Shown: positions 44,291 through 53,885 of the stretch, one piece after another | Layout of the letters: each line of letters starts with the position of its first letter | Position numbering within the stretch: the stretch's first letter is position 1 | NCBI RefSeq assembly: GCF_042477335.2 | Contig: NC_091249.1 | Location: 51,196,001 to 51,260,000, forward strand | DNA: 64,000 bases | Reading direction: 5' to 3' | From: Ovis canadensis | Taxonomy: Eukaryota; Chordata; Mammalia; Artiodactyla; Bovidae | Made by a program: the position numbers and the translations under genes | Notes under the pieces: generated by a model | Told to the model about the DNA's origin: nothing | The model's database searches: none | What the model saw: the letters and a program-made list of their open reading frames with translations, nothing else

Positions 44291-46046
44291 AGGTTTAGAG
44301 TCAGACTTAAACTGAAGAAAGTAGGGAAAACCACTAGACCATTCAGGTATAACCTAAATCAAATCCCTTAGGATTATACAGTGGAAGTGACAAATAGATT
44401 CAAGGGATTAGATCTGATAGACAGAGTGCCTGATGGACTATGGATGGAGGTTCATGCATTATACAGGAGACAGGGATCAAGACCATCCCCAAGAAAAAGA
44501 AATGCAAAAAAGCAAAATGGCTATCTGAGGAAGCCTTACAAATAGCTGTGAAAAGAAGCGAAGCGAAAAGCAAAGGAGAAAAGAAAAGATATACCCATTT
44601 GAATGCAGAGTTCCAAAGAATAGCAAGGAGAGATAAGAAAGCCTTCCTCAGTGATCAGTGAAAAGAAATAGAGGAAAACAATAGAATAGGAAAGACTAGA
44701 GATTTCTTCAAGAACATTAGAGATACCAAGGGAATATTTCATGCAAAGATGGGCACAATAAAGGACAGAAATGGTATGGACCTAACAGAAGAGGTGGAAA
44801 GAATACACAGAAGAACTATATTAAAAAGATCTTCATGACCCAGATAATCATGATGATGTGATTACTCACCTAGAGCCAAAAATCCTGGAATGCAAAGTCA
44901 AGTGGGCCACAGGGAGAATCACTATGAACAAAGCTGGTGGAGGTGATGGCATTCCAGTGGAGCTATTTCAAATCCTGAAAGATGATGCTGTAAAAGTGCT
45001 GCACTCAATATGCCAGCAAATTTGGAAAACTCAGCAGTGGCCACAAGACTGGAAAAAGTCAGCCTTCACTCCAATCCCAAAGAAAGGCAATGCCAAAGAA
45101 TGCTCAAACTACTGCACAATTGCACTCATCTCACACACTAATAAAGTAATCCTCAAAATTCTCCAAGCCAGGCTTCAACAGTATGTAAACCATGAAACTC
45201 CAGATGTTCAAGCTGGTTTTAGACAAGGCAGAGGAACCAGAGATCAAATTGCCAACATCTGCTGGATCATGGAAAAGCAAGAGAGTTCCAGAAAAACATC
45301 TATTTCTGCTTTATTGACTATGCCAAAGCCTTTGACTATGTGGATCACAATAAACTGTGGGAAATTCTGAAAGACATGGGAATACCAGACCACCTGACCT
45401 GCCTCTTGAGAAATGTGTATGCATGTCAGGAAGCAATAGTTAGAACTGGCCATGGAACAACAGACTGGTTCCAAATAGGAAAAGGAGTACATCAAGGCTG
45501 TATACTGTCACCCTGCTTATTTAACTTCTATGCAGAGTACATCATGAGAAACACTGGGCTGAATGAAGCACAAGCTGGAATCAAGATTGCTGGGAGAAAT
45601 ATCAATAACCTCAGATATGCAGGTGACACCACCCTTATGGCAGAAAGCGAAGAACTAAAGAGTTTCTTGATGAAAGTGAAAGAGGAGAGTGAAAAAGTTG
45701 GCTTAAAACTCAACAGTCAGAGCCACCTGGAAAGCTCCTTCACATATACAGGCATACATGCATATAGTTACAGATCTACAAATCATTGATGATGTGCATA
45801 CACTGTGGTCATACAGATTCACAGGAGATTGGATACAGATCTGAAGGCATGATGGGACTCATATTTATGCATTTTTGGATTCAAGCCTATTAATGTTTGA
45901 ATACAGACATACACAAGTAGGGGTTCTACTGTAATTCATGCCAGAATAAGACATTAGGTCTTTCTGACCAGCTCACTGAAAATGTGAATTGAATATAAGT
46001 AAGAAAAGCAAAAGGCAAAATTGTATATACTCCATGGAGATGATTG

Positions 46047-46245
46047 TAGACTTCCCTGATGGCTCAGACGATAAAGAGTCTGCCTACAATGCGGGAGACC
46101 TGGGTTAGATCCCTAGGTGGGGAAGATCCTCTGAAGAAGGAAATGGCAACGCACTCCAGTACTCTTTCCTGGAAAATCCCATGGAAGGAGCCTGGTAGGC
46201 TACATTCCATGGGGTCACAAAGAGTCGGACATGACTGAGCGACTT
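46047..46245 (+). mobile_element. Bov-tA SINE with 9-bp TSD
   Basis: Sense Bov-tA inside the retrocopy, between agatgattg at 46038-46046 and 46246-46254. Confidence 0.9.
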
Positions 46246-46281
46246 AGATGATTGCAAATTTTTATTAAAATGTCAATCAGT

Positions 46282-46529
46282 GGAGAAGGAAATGGCAACC
46301 CACTCCAGTATTCTTGCCTGGAGAATCCCACAGACGGAGGAGCCTGGTGGGCTATAGTCCATGGGGTTGCAAAGAGTCGGAAACAACTGAGTGACTTCAC
46401 TTTCACTTTCATGTGAGTACCTGTGGCGGATTCATGTGGAGGTTTGACAGAAAATAAAATTCTGTAAAGCAATTATTCTTCAATTAAAAAATAAATAAAT
46501 AATTTTTTAAAAAATTAATAAAAAAGATT
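46282..46529 (+). mobile_element. Chimeric BovA-SINE / L1 3' end element
   Basis: A single BovA monomer (46282 to about 46412, 'ggagaaggaaatggc' to 'cactttcactttcatg') runs straight into an L1 3' UTR end (about 46413-46490, 'ggcggattcatgtgg', 'gtaaagcaattattcttcaatt') and then an A/T-rich tail. One perfect 14-bp duplication, aaatgtcaatcagt (46268-46281 and 46530-46543), encloses both parts, so they inserted as one unit. Confidence 0.82.
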
Positions 46530-47399
46530 AAATGTCAATCAGTTTTTCAAAAAAAGAAAACCTCAACAGTCAGAAAACTAAGATCATGGCATCCAGTCCC
46601 ATCACTTCATGGGAAATAGATGGAGAAACAGTGACAGACTTTATTTTGGGGAGCTCCAAAATCACTGCAGATGGTGACTGCAGCCATGAAATTAAAAGAC
46701 CCTTGCTTCTTGGAAGAAAAGCTATAACCAACCTAGACAGAATATTAAAAAGCAGAGACATTACTTTGCCAACAAAGGTCCATCTAGTCAAAGCTATGGT
46801 TTTTCCAGTAGTCTTGTATGGATGTGAGAGTTGGACTATAAAGAAAGCTGAGCACCAAAGAATTGATGCTTTTAAACTGTCATGTTGGAGAAGACTCTTG
46901 AGAGTCTCTTGGACTTCAAGAAGATCCAACCAGTCCATCCTAAAGGAAATCAGTCCTGAATATTCACTGGAAGGACTGATGCTGAGGCTGAAGCTCCAGT
47001 ACTTAGGCTACCTGATGCAAAGAACTGACTTATTAGAAAAGACCCTCCCTGATGCTGGGAAAGATTGAAGACATGAGGAGAAGGGGATGACAGCAGATGA
47101 AATGGTTGGATGGCATCACCAACTTAATGGACATGAGTTTGAGTATGTTCCAGGTGTTGGTGATGGACAGGGAGGCCTGGTATGCTGCAGTCCATGGGTT
47201 CACAAACAGTTGGATACAACTGAGTGACTGAACTGAACAAGGTGCTTGGCAAAATACCAGTAGAAGGAAATGGAGAGGGAAAGAGTCAGACTATAATGGA
47301 CCTCTTACACCACAGTGGGACATTTTAACTGTCCTGAAAGCGATGGGAAGTCAAAAGTTTTGTCAGTAAGGAGGTATAGTACAATGCCTGTCTAAAACA

Positions 47400-47725
47400 G
47401 ACTGTTTATGTCCTTACAAAATTATGATGTTGAAATCCTAATATCTCTGTTATGGTACTTGAAGGTGGGCCCTTTGGGAAGTGAATAGGTGATGAGGGTG
47501 GTACCCTTATTAATGAGATTAGTGCCCTTATAAAAGAGATCCTAGAGAGCTCCCTCACCCTGTCTGCCGTGTGAGGACAGACCATCTATGACACCAGCTC
47601 TGCCAGCACTTCAGTCTTGGACATTCCAGCCTCCAGAACTATAAGAAATAAATGTTGGTCATTGAAGCTGCTCAATCTATCGTAGTTTGTTATAACACCC
47701 CAAATGGACTGAGACACTGGCACAT
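47400..47725 (+). mobile_element. MaLR-type LTR remnant
   Basis: Matches the layout of mammalian MaLR/ERVL LTRs: 'aaaattatgatgttgaaatcctaa', 'gggccctttgggaagtgaatagg', 'gattagtgcccttataaaagag' (TATA-like), 'tgtgaggacag', 'ttggacattccagcctccagaactataagaaataaatg' (polyadenylation signal at about 47646) and the end '...aatggactgagac'. It is an isolated LTR without internal genes. Confidence 0.7.
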
Positions 47726-48069
47726 AATGTAGTAGGCTCTAAATAAAGCCTCTGATTTGATGTGACTAAAACTACTATGCCAGTTCAAGATCCATACTGA
47801 TTTATTGGAAATCCTTTGGCAGAGATGACAGAACTTCATTGATCATTTTTAAGCCCTTCTAGATTTCGTTAGACACATTAACTAGACTATATCTCTCTGA
47901 CCCACAATCAAATATACAGACTATTAACTGAAACTGGTTCTCAGAATTTTAGGATCTAAAACTGGCTCTAGAAAAGCAGGATTGAAGTGATATAGTCTTT
48001 ACCGAGATGGAGACTAGAGCGTAGTAACAATTTGTTAAATTACAGGAAAATGTGGGTCTTGGAATAAAC

Positions 48070-48270
48070 CAGTAACAGCTACCATGTATTATGTGCCAGG
48101 CAATGTGCTAGGTAGTTTAAGATTATTTTCGTTAATCTTCACAACCACCATTTAAAATCATTATCATTTTTTCATTTACAAATGAAGAAGCCAATTTACA
48201 AATGTGAAACAATTTACCTAAAATCACATAAATCATGGGAGCAGAATGGAGCAGTTGACGTCAAGCTGAG
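48070..48270 (+). mobile_element. MIR SINE
   Basis: MIR-like core with 'accatgtattatgtgccaggcaatgtgctagg' and 'ttaatcttcacaaccacc' followed by 'cctaaaatcacataa'. Moderately diverged. Confidence 0.75.
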
Positions 48271-49089
48271 AACCTCACAGCTTTAAATGACTGCCTGTTT
48301 GTTTTTTTCCTCAGAGATTATTGAGGTTAATCCCCAGCTGCTTGCCTCAGATGTCATCTAGGTCCGAAACATCAGGACCATCCACTTTCCCTCATGTGGC
48401 TCTGACTATCCACCTCTTCTTCCCCAAGGGTGACTTGGTAGAGCTTAAAATGGTTAGAATCCCTAGACTGCCATGAGGGTGATGAGAAGAAGCAGTCTTA
48501 TCTGTTTACTCTAACTTGCCATACAGACATGCTCATTGTCTAAGTGGGCTATGACACTGAAAAAGTTGAGCAGCTCTGCTTGAAACCTAATCTTCCTAAT
48601 CTTCCTCCTTTCAAAATCCTCTGGAAATCCCAATCTGGGATCAGCAAACTCCACTATACCCTCAATCTGTCCTTTGAAAGCCACTGAATTAAAATTTGGC
48701 ATCTGCTGAAGACACTGCTTCCCTGAAGACACTAATAAAAATGACCCAGCCTGAGAAATAGATTAGGATTGTAGCAAAGATCATTCCCAGAGTGTGGTTT
48801 TTCCACCATTTCCCTCAGGAATACCCATGCTGTTTTTTAGATTAATTTTTCAGGTTTGCAATAACACTTGTTCATATCCTGTTTAAAAAAAAAAAAAAAA
48901 CTAATCTATGGCCACTTCTAACAGCTAGAGATGTGTTTGCCTCATATAGGGTAACGCAGAAACCATCATGATCCCCACAACTGTGGCTTCATTATTCTAC
49001 TCTATCCACACTAGACATGTTTTTTTTTTCTTTTTCTGTTTTATTTTATTGATGCTTTGACGTCTTGGGCCTTGTAGACCAGGATGGAA
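48271..49089. other. Unassigned sequence
   Basis: Non-repetitive sequence with an A16-17 run at about 48884-48900. A 73-codon reverse frame (48511-48732) shows no recognisable motif and is not supported as a gene. Confidence 0.4.
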
Positions 49090-49892
49090 CTGTCCCTCTC
49101 AGGGTTCGCTAATTTATAGAGATAGAAAACAACTTGCCTTCAATCACACTTTTTTGTGCACACTAACCAATCCAAACCAATATGCCTAACCACCTCCTTT
49201 ATGGACTCTCATGCACCAAACCAATATTCTCACTGCCCTAAATCACCCAGGCCAGGTACCAGAAAACTAGGGATCACCCATATGGCCCAGAGCCCTGTTA
49301 AGATTATTCAAACTGGGACTTTCCTGGTGGTCCAGTGGTTAAGAATCCACCTGCCAATGCAGGAGACATGGGTTCAGTCCCTGGTGGGAAAGGATCACAC
49401 GTACCACAGGGCAACTAAGCCCGTGTGTTACAGCTACTGAGCTCATGCACCATAACTACTGAAGCCTGTGTGCCCTGAGAACCCGTGCTCTGCCACAAGA
49501 GAAGCCACCACAATGAGAAGGCCACACACCACAAGTAAAGAGTAGCCCCCGATCACTGCAGCTAGAGGAAGCCCACGCACAATTAAGACCCAGCACAGCC
49601 AAAAATAAAAATAAGTAAATATTTTAAAATAACAACATTCTAAAAAAAAAAGAAAGAAATTATTCAAAAGTAGCCAACCCAATCTCTTTCCTTGCCTCAC
49701 CCATTCCTTCTTGTGGAAACCATAATAAAGTCTCTGGGCAAAGCTTTCTCCTCACACCTTCTGCCTCCTGGCCAACTTTTGGGCTTAGGTCCCTGCATGT
49801 GCCTCTTGGGAACTCTGCATAATAAAACTTTCAATGGCATTGAACCCCTGTGTCCTAATTCAGTCACCTCTATAAATTAAGTACTGGGCACA
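49090..49892 (+). mobile_element. Probable ERV LTR split by a CHR SINE
   Basis: Across the SINE, the flanks read like an LTR: an upstream U3-like part with 'aaccaatccaaacc' CCAAT-type tracts (49165-49180), and a downstream R/U5-like part with 'ggaactctgcataataaaactttc' (polyadenylation signal at about 49821) and 'gaacccctgtgtcctaattcagtcacc'. No internal region is attached. Assignment is by layout only. Confidence 0.45.
49313..49658 (+). mobile_element. CHR-type SINE with 10-bp TSD
   Basis: Full-length sense copy ending in an A-rich tail, between attattcaaa at 49303-49312 and 49659-49668. Confidence 0.92.
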
Positions 49893-50584
49893 ATCAAAGC
49901 ATTTGTCACTTCCATTATAGCAGTTAACATATATTCTCAGATATTATGTATATAGTAGATACTTTCATCTCCAGAGTCTAATCTCCCTGAGGACAGGAAC
50001 CATATTTTACTAAAAAGCTCTGTAGTGTGGGTTTACATGCCCAAGAATGCACACAATCAGTGTTTATCCAACTGATTTGCTGAACTGTGGTCAATTCCTA
50101 TCCCTTGGCAAAGCCATTTCCTTGCGATTGTTCTTCTCCCATAGCAACAGTACACCGTAGAATATGCAGAGAAGTGGTTCTCATTTTCCACAGGAAAGAA
50201 ATAAAAAAGCCAGCCCCACAAACACAAGGCATTACCTAGACTGCTGGGTGCCAATAAGGAGTCCAGGCCTAGACCAATATTAGAGGCATTTACACAGAGA
50301 CAAAGCAGAAAACTGGGAACATGGCTGTTCAGCTACTCGGTGTGTGGCTCAGGACTCTGGTCAGTAAAGACACAGGAGACAAATCGTGACAGCACTCATT
50401 GGAGAACAAATGGAAATTATTTTGAGTATCTAATTGGATTGACAGTGAGGAACTGGGGATTGTTTTTCAAAAACCTAAAGCATCTTAACTATCCCATTCT
50501 CAAGATTTGTTCCATTGTGTTTTTTAAATTACATATGCTTGAGTTCTGGGACTTAAACAGAGTTGTATTTGTAACTGAATAATT
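49893..50584. other. Unassigned sequence
   Basis: No gene or repeat recognised. The reverse frame at 50057-50254 and forward frame at 50340-50582 carry no known motifs. Confidence 0.4.
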
Positions 50585-50722
50585 CAGATCCCCTGGAGAT
50601 GGAGATGGCAAACCACTCTAGTATTCTTGCCTGGAAAATCCCATGGACAGAGGAGCCTGGTGGGCTACAGTCCACAGGGTTGCAGAGTCAGACATGACTA
50701 AAGCGACTTAGCAAGCAGCAAA
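50585..50722 (+). mobile_element. Bov-tA SINE fragment
   Basis: BovA monomer only ('gatcccctggagatggagatgg' to 'gcgacttagcaagcagc'); the tRNA-like head is absent. Confidence 0.85.
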
Positions 50723-50799
50723 ATGCAAATATAAGTATCTAGAAATCCTCTTTAAGATAAATAAGTAACATATAGTCATTGGTTTTTAGGTCATCTGGT

Positions 50800-50962
50800 A
50801 TTGGCAAAAAGCCATGGATTTCCAGTTTGAGGACTGATATGTTCAAGTACAAGAGTGACTAGGTTCTGTCACTAATAAGCTGTGTGACTCTGATAAAACC
50901 TTTACCTCTCTGCCTTTATTGAAAAATAAGAATCTATCATAAGAGAACCAGCCTGACGATTA
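50800..50962 (+). mobile_element. MIR SINE
   Basis: Diverged MIR with 'gttctgtcactaataagctgtgtgactctg' and 'acctctctgcctttattgaaaaataag'. The PPIH pseudogene inserted at its 3' end. Confidence 0.65.
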
Positions 50963-50975
50963 AATGTTAAAGGTG

Positions 50976-51747
50976 TTTCATCTGCTTCTGGGTCAGAGCC
51001 ATGACAGTGGCAAATTCAAGCCTCATCAATCCCATGGTATTCTTTGATGACAGCACTGGTGGCCAGGAAGTTGGCCACATGAAGACTGAGCTCTTTGCAG
51101 ACATTGTGCCTAAGACTGCAGAGAATTTTAGGCAGTTCTGCACAGAATTCAGAAAAGATGGGGTTCCAATAGGCTACAAAGGGAGTACCTTCCACAGGGT
51201 CATAAAAGATTTCATGATTCAGGGTGGAGATTTTGTTAATGGAGATGGTACTTGAGTCACCAGTATCTACTGGGGGCCATTGGCAGATGAAAATTTTAAG
51301 CTTAGACACTTAGCTCCAGGCCTGCTTTCCGTGACAAACAGCGGTCCCAGTACAAATGGCTGCCAGTTTTTCATCACCTGCTGTTAGTGTGATTGGCTAG
51401 ATAGGAAGCTCATGGTGTTTGGAAAAAATCATTGATGGACTTTTGGTGATGAGAAAGATTGAGAATGTTCCCACAGGCTCCAACAATAAGACCAAGTTGC
51501 CTGTAGTGATCTCACAGTGTGGGGAGATTTAGTCCAGAGGGAGACTTAATCTCAGACCCTCTACCTCTGCCACTGCAGGTCTTCCCTTGTTCAATGTGAT
51601 GCTCTTGAGTAAGATAACTTGGATTGGCCCCTGTGCTGGCTTCCCTGCTGGCTGCTGCCCCATTTGTCAAGAGACCTTGGAAGCATCACAGATTCAGAAC
51701 CCAAAATTTTGTGTTTAAGCCAACTGTAAATAAAGTCATTTTATTTT
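50976..51747 (+). pseudogene. PPIH: Processed pseudogene of PPIH (cyclophilin H)
   Basis: Intronless copy of the cyclophilin-family prolyl isomerase that binds the U4/U6 snRNP. The ATG is at 51001. The frame reads [51 protein letters not shown], then a TGA at 51253-51255 in place of the Gly codon of the GDGTG segment. Beyond it, remnants continue through [24 protein letters not shown] and the C-terminal region to about 51530, with further stops and a frameshift after VFGK. One codon is missing in the FC-T-EFRKDG segment. A 3' UTR of about 200 bp ends with aataaa near 51729. The exact repeat aatgttaaaggtg at 50963-50975 and 51748-51760 shows L1-mediated insertion. Almost no poly(A) tail is left. 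Confidence 0.95.
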
Positions 51748-51921
51748 AATGTTAAAGGTGGTTCATAAACTATAAAGCACTGCACAAACATCAGTCATCT
51801 CTTGCACTGGAAGCTCCAGCGCCTGGCATGAGACCTGACACAGAGCTAGAATTCCAAATTCACAGAGCTAAATGAGTAACTGATGAGTTGTGTGATCTCA
51901 GGCAACAAAAATCTCTTCTCC

Positions 51922-51950
51922 TCTACTTCCTCCTCCTCCTCCTCCTTTGA
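51922..51950. repeat. CTC-type microsatellite
   Basis: A short tract of about six uninterrupted tcc/ctc units within a C/T-rich run ('cttcctcctcctcctcctcc'). Confidence 0.75.
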
Positions 51951-52560
51951 TATCACTGTCACCCTTGTTCACTGGACTACAGTCATACTGTCCATTTTCT
52001 TGTCCTCCTAAACAGTAAGCTTACTCCTGCCTCAGGGCCTTTGTACCTACTGTTTCCTCTGCCTGAATCACTCTTCCCCAGCTCTTTGCACGGCCATTCC
52101 ATTCTCCTGTCAGGTCTTAAGCCAACTGTCATTTCTTCAGAGGCTTTCTCTTACCACCCTAATGTTCCTCTCCTATCATTCACACGATATATATTCCTGT
52201 TTTATTTTCTCTACCTGTTGACCTATATACTCTCCTTTACTAGAATAAAAAACACTCTACTAGAGATTCCTTGTCTGTCTTTTTTTAATAATTTATTTGT
52301 TTGGCTGTACCAGGTCTTAGTTGCGGCACATGGGATATTAGATATTCATTGCAACATGGTGGTTCTTTCACTGCAGCATGTGGGATCTAGTTCCCTGACC
52401 AGGAATTGAACCTGAACCCCCTGCATTAGGAGTGCAGTCTTAACCACTGAACCACCAGGGAAGTCCCTCCTGTGTCTGTCTTGTTCACCACTGTATTCCA
52501 ATGCCCCAAAACATGTAGCTCATAGAAAACTCTCAACAAACATTTGAATAAATAAGACTG
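51950..52560 (+). mobile_element. L2 LINE 3' end, split by a CHR SINE
   Basis: Sense L2 with 'ctgcctcagggcctttgtacc', 'gtcaggtcttaagccaactgtc' and 'gaggctttctcttacc', resuming after the SINE with 'gtctgtcttgttcaccactgtattccaatgcc' and ending '...aacatttgaataaataa'. Confidence 0.78.
52282..52472 (-). mobile_element. CHR-type SINE, antisense, with 10-bp TSD
   Basis: Reverse copy from 'ttggctgtaccaggtcttag' to 'ccaccagggaagtccc'. The L2 target tgtctgtctt is duplicated at 52272-52281 and 52473-52482. Confidence 0.9.
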
Positions 52561-52569
52561 AAATAACTT

Positions 52570-53450
52570 TATATCAAAAGTTTCATTTATTCAACAAATA
52601 TTTTGTATGCACCTATGAGGATTCAGGCTTTATTTCAAAGTGCTGGAGATTCAGCTGAGAACCAAACACACAAAATTCCTGCTTTCTTGGGGCTTGACTT
52701 CTAGTGGGGAAACAAACAACAAATAAGATAAAAAGTGAAGTACATGCTGTATCTGATAGTAAGTTTTAAGGAGAAAAAATAAAGAGAGCAGGAAAGGAGG
52801 GTATGAGGTATATGTGGAGGGCACACAGAAATGAGACTGAGCCATGAGATGTGTGGGGGAAGTGCATTCCAGAACAAGGTAAGTGGGACAGGAATGAAGG
52901 GGTTGGAGGCTAACACAGTAGGTGATGAGGTCAGGAAGGTTAAGAAAATTCATATTGTATAGTGCCCTATCGACTAAACCAAGGACTTTGACTTTTACAA
53001 AAGAACGATGAGAAGGTTTTGAAGAATTTAAGCATGGGGTGTCATGACATGGTTCGCTTTAAGAGGATCGCTGGGGCTGCTGTTTTGGGAATACCTGAAA
53101 GGTAAGTGAAGGGACCAGTAAGGACATTACAAATACCATAGCAAGAGATTGGGGCTCCCCAAAGACTAGGGAACGAGCAGGTGTGGGGTTGGAAGGTTAC
53201 ATTTTGACTTTTGACAGTTACTTTGGAGTGGAGGTTAGGGAGAGTTCTGGCCTAGGCGTCAGCACCTGGAACTCAAATAGTACCTAATATAAAAGTAATC
53301 GAGTCCCAGCTCTACCACTTACTAGTAGCGAACTCGTGAGTAAATCATTTCTAGGTTCTGAGCCTCTGTTGCCCTCCTAGTGAAATGAAAAGGATATTCC
53401 CATATAACAGGGCCTTCATGAGAACAAAATGAGAAGTATCAAAGTTGGCC
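52570..53450 (+). mobile_element. Ancient interspersed repeat (family unresolved) and a MIR
   Basis: The stretch 52575-53120 reads like an old mammal-wide repeat ('ttattcaacaaatattttgtatgcacc', 'aaattcctgctttcttggggcttgacttctagtgggg', 'gagtgcattccagaac', 'aaggactttgactttta'). About 53245-53450 matches a MIR ('gagtcccagctctaccacttactag', 'ctctgttgccctcctagtgaaatg'). No exon is recognised. Confidence 0.5.
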
Positions 53451-53609
53451 GTGAGCAAGGTGAGAACCCTGAGCCAAGGACCGCATGGCCCTGCCCCAGA
53501 GGAAGGGGCTGCCGTGGAACAACCGACTTTAGAATCCACCGCACAAGCTCCGCAGCGACAAGAAAGAAGCGCGCGTGCCAAAGTCGCAAAGGAGCCTGCG
53601 GTGCCCAAA

Positions 53610-53664
53610 CCTCGCGAGATTTCTTGACCGGGCAAAGTCATCTTCCCAGCCACATCTCGCGAGA
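53610..53664. promoter_or_regulatory. Pair of TCTCGCGAGA motifs
   Basis: A perfect palindrome tctcgcgaga lies at 53655-53664 (12-bp atctcgcgagat if extended). A second site, cctcgcgaga with one change, lies at 53610-53619, 45 bp upstream. This element is known as the CGCG or M8 motif and is bound by BANP at unmethylated CpG-island promoters. Location just upstream of the ZNF346 ATG suggests control of that promoter. Confidence 0.8.
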
Positions 53665-53710
53665 TCAAGATTCATGAGCGGCTATCGGCCGGTTAGGGCT
53701 TGCGGGGAAG

Positions 53711-53885
53711 ATGGAGTATCCTGCATTGGGCACGGTGGAGAACGCGGACAGCGGCGGAGCCAGGTCGTACAACAATTCGGAGGAGCGGGAGGGCCGGGAA
53801 CCGGATGGGCTGCGCTTCGACCGCGAGAGGGCGCGCCGCCTCTGGGAAGCAGTGTCCGGGTCGCAACCAGTGGGGAGGGAGGAAG
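53711..53885 (+). CDS. ZNF346: ZNF346 (JAZ) coding exon 1
   Basis: ZNF346 encodes a nuclear and nucleolar zinc-finger protein that binds double-stranded RNA and RNA-DNA hybrids through several matrin/U1-type C2H2 fingers. This exon encodes the fingerless N-terminus, beginning [13 protein letters not shown] and ending [16 protein letters not shown], 58 codons plus one base. Recognition rests on the conserved [21 protein letters not shown] segment, which differs only slightly from the human protein as I remember it. The ATG at 53711 follows gggaag and lies in a CpG island. The donor g|gtgagt at 53885/53886 leaves a phase-1 intron, which matches the acceptor of exon 2. No frame lesions. The mature protein (about 294 residues in human) continues beyond the window. 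Confidence 0.94.

Larger units (their letters stand above)
45722..46561 (+). mobile_element. Retrocopy of an unidentified transcript 3' end, inside BovB
   Basis: The block lies between ctcaacagtcaga at 45709-45721 and 46562-46574, and ends in an A-rich tail (about 46549-46560). After removing the two inner SINE insertions (46047-46245 and 46282-46529 with their duplications), roughly 350-370 bp of non-repetitive sequence remains. It ends with an attaaa hexamer (46264-46269 in the outer copy) about 20-30 bases before the A-rich tail. TSD, tail and poly(A) signal are the marks of an L1-driven retrocopy, here only of a 3' UTR-like segment. I cannot name the parent gene. Confidence 0.65.
44290..47243 (+). 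mobile_element. BovB LINE, sense, split by an 840-bp retrocopy-like insert
   Basis: BovB coding sequence at 44290-45721 includes the endonuclease/RT linker (KKCKKAKWLSEEALQIAVKR), GGGDGIPVELFQILKDDA, AGFRQGRGTRDQI, and palm blocks HQGCILSPCLF and NNLRYAGDT (YADD degraded to YAGD). It resumes at 46562-47243 (SSPITSWEIDGETV, then [19 protein letters not shown]) to the terminal (gaact) end. Several frameshifts and stops. The break is marked by duplication of ctcaacagtcaga. Confidence 0.93.

Noticed and set aside
48511-48732. 73-codon reverse frame
   Set aside because: No recognised motif, no splice or retrocopy signs, and length within chance expectation.
51001-51255. Intact short cyclophilin gene
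   Set aside because: The frame stops early relative to PPIH, the rest of the coding sequence continues beyond the stop with more lesions, and TSDs show a retrocopy.
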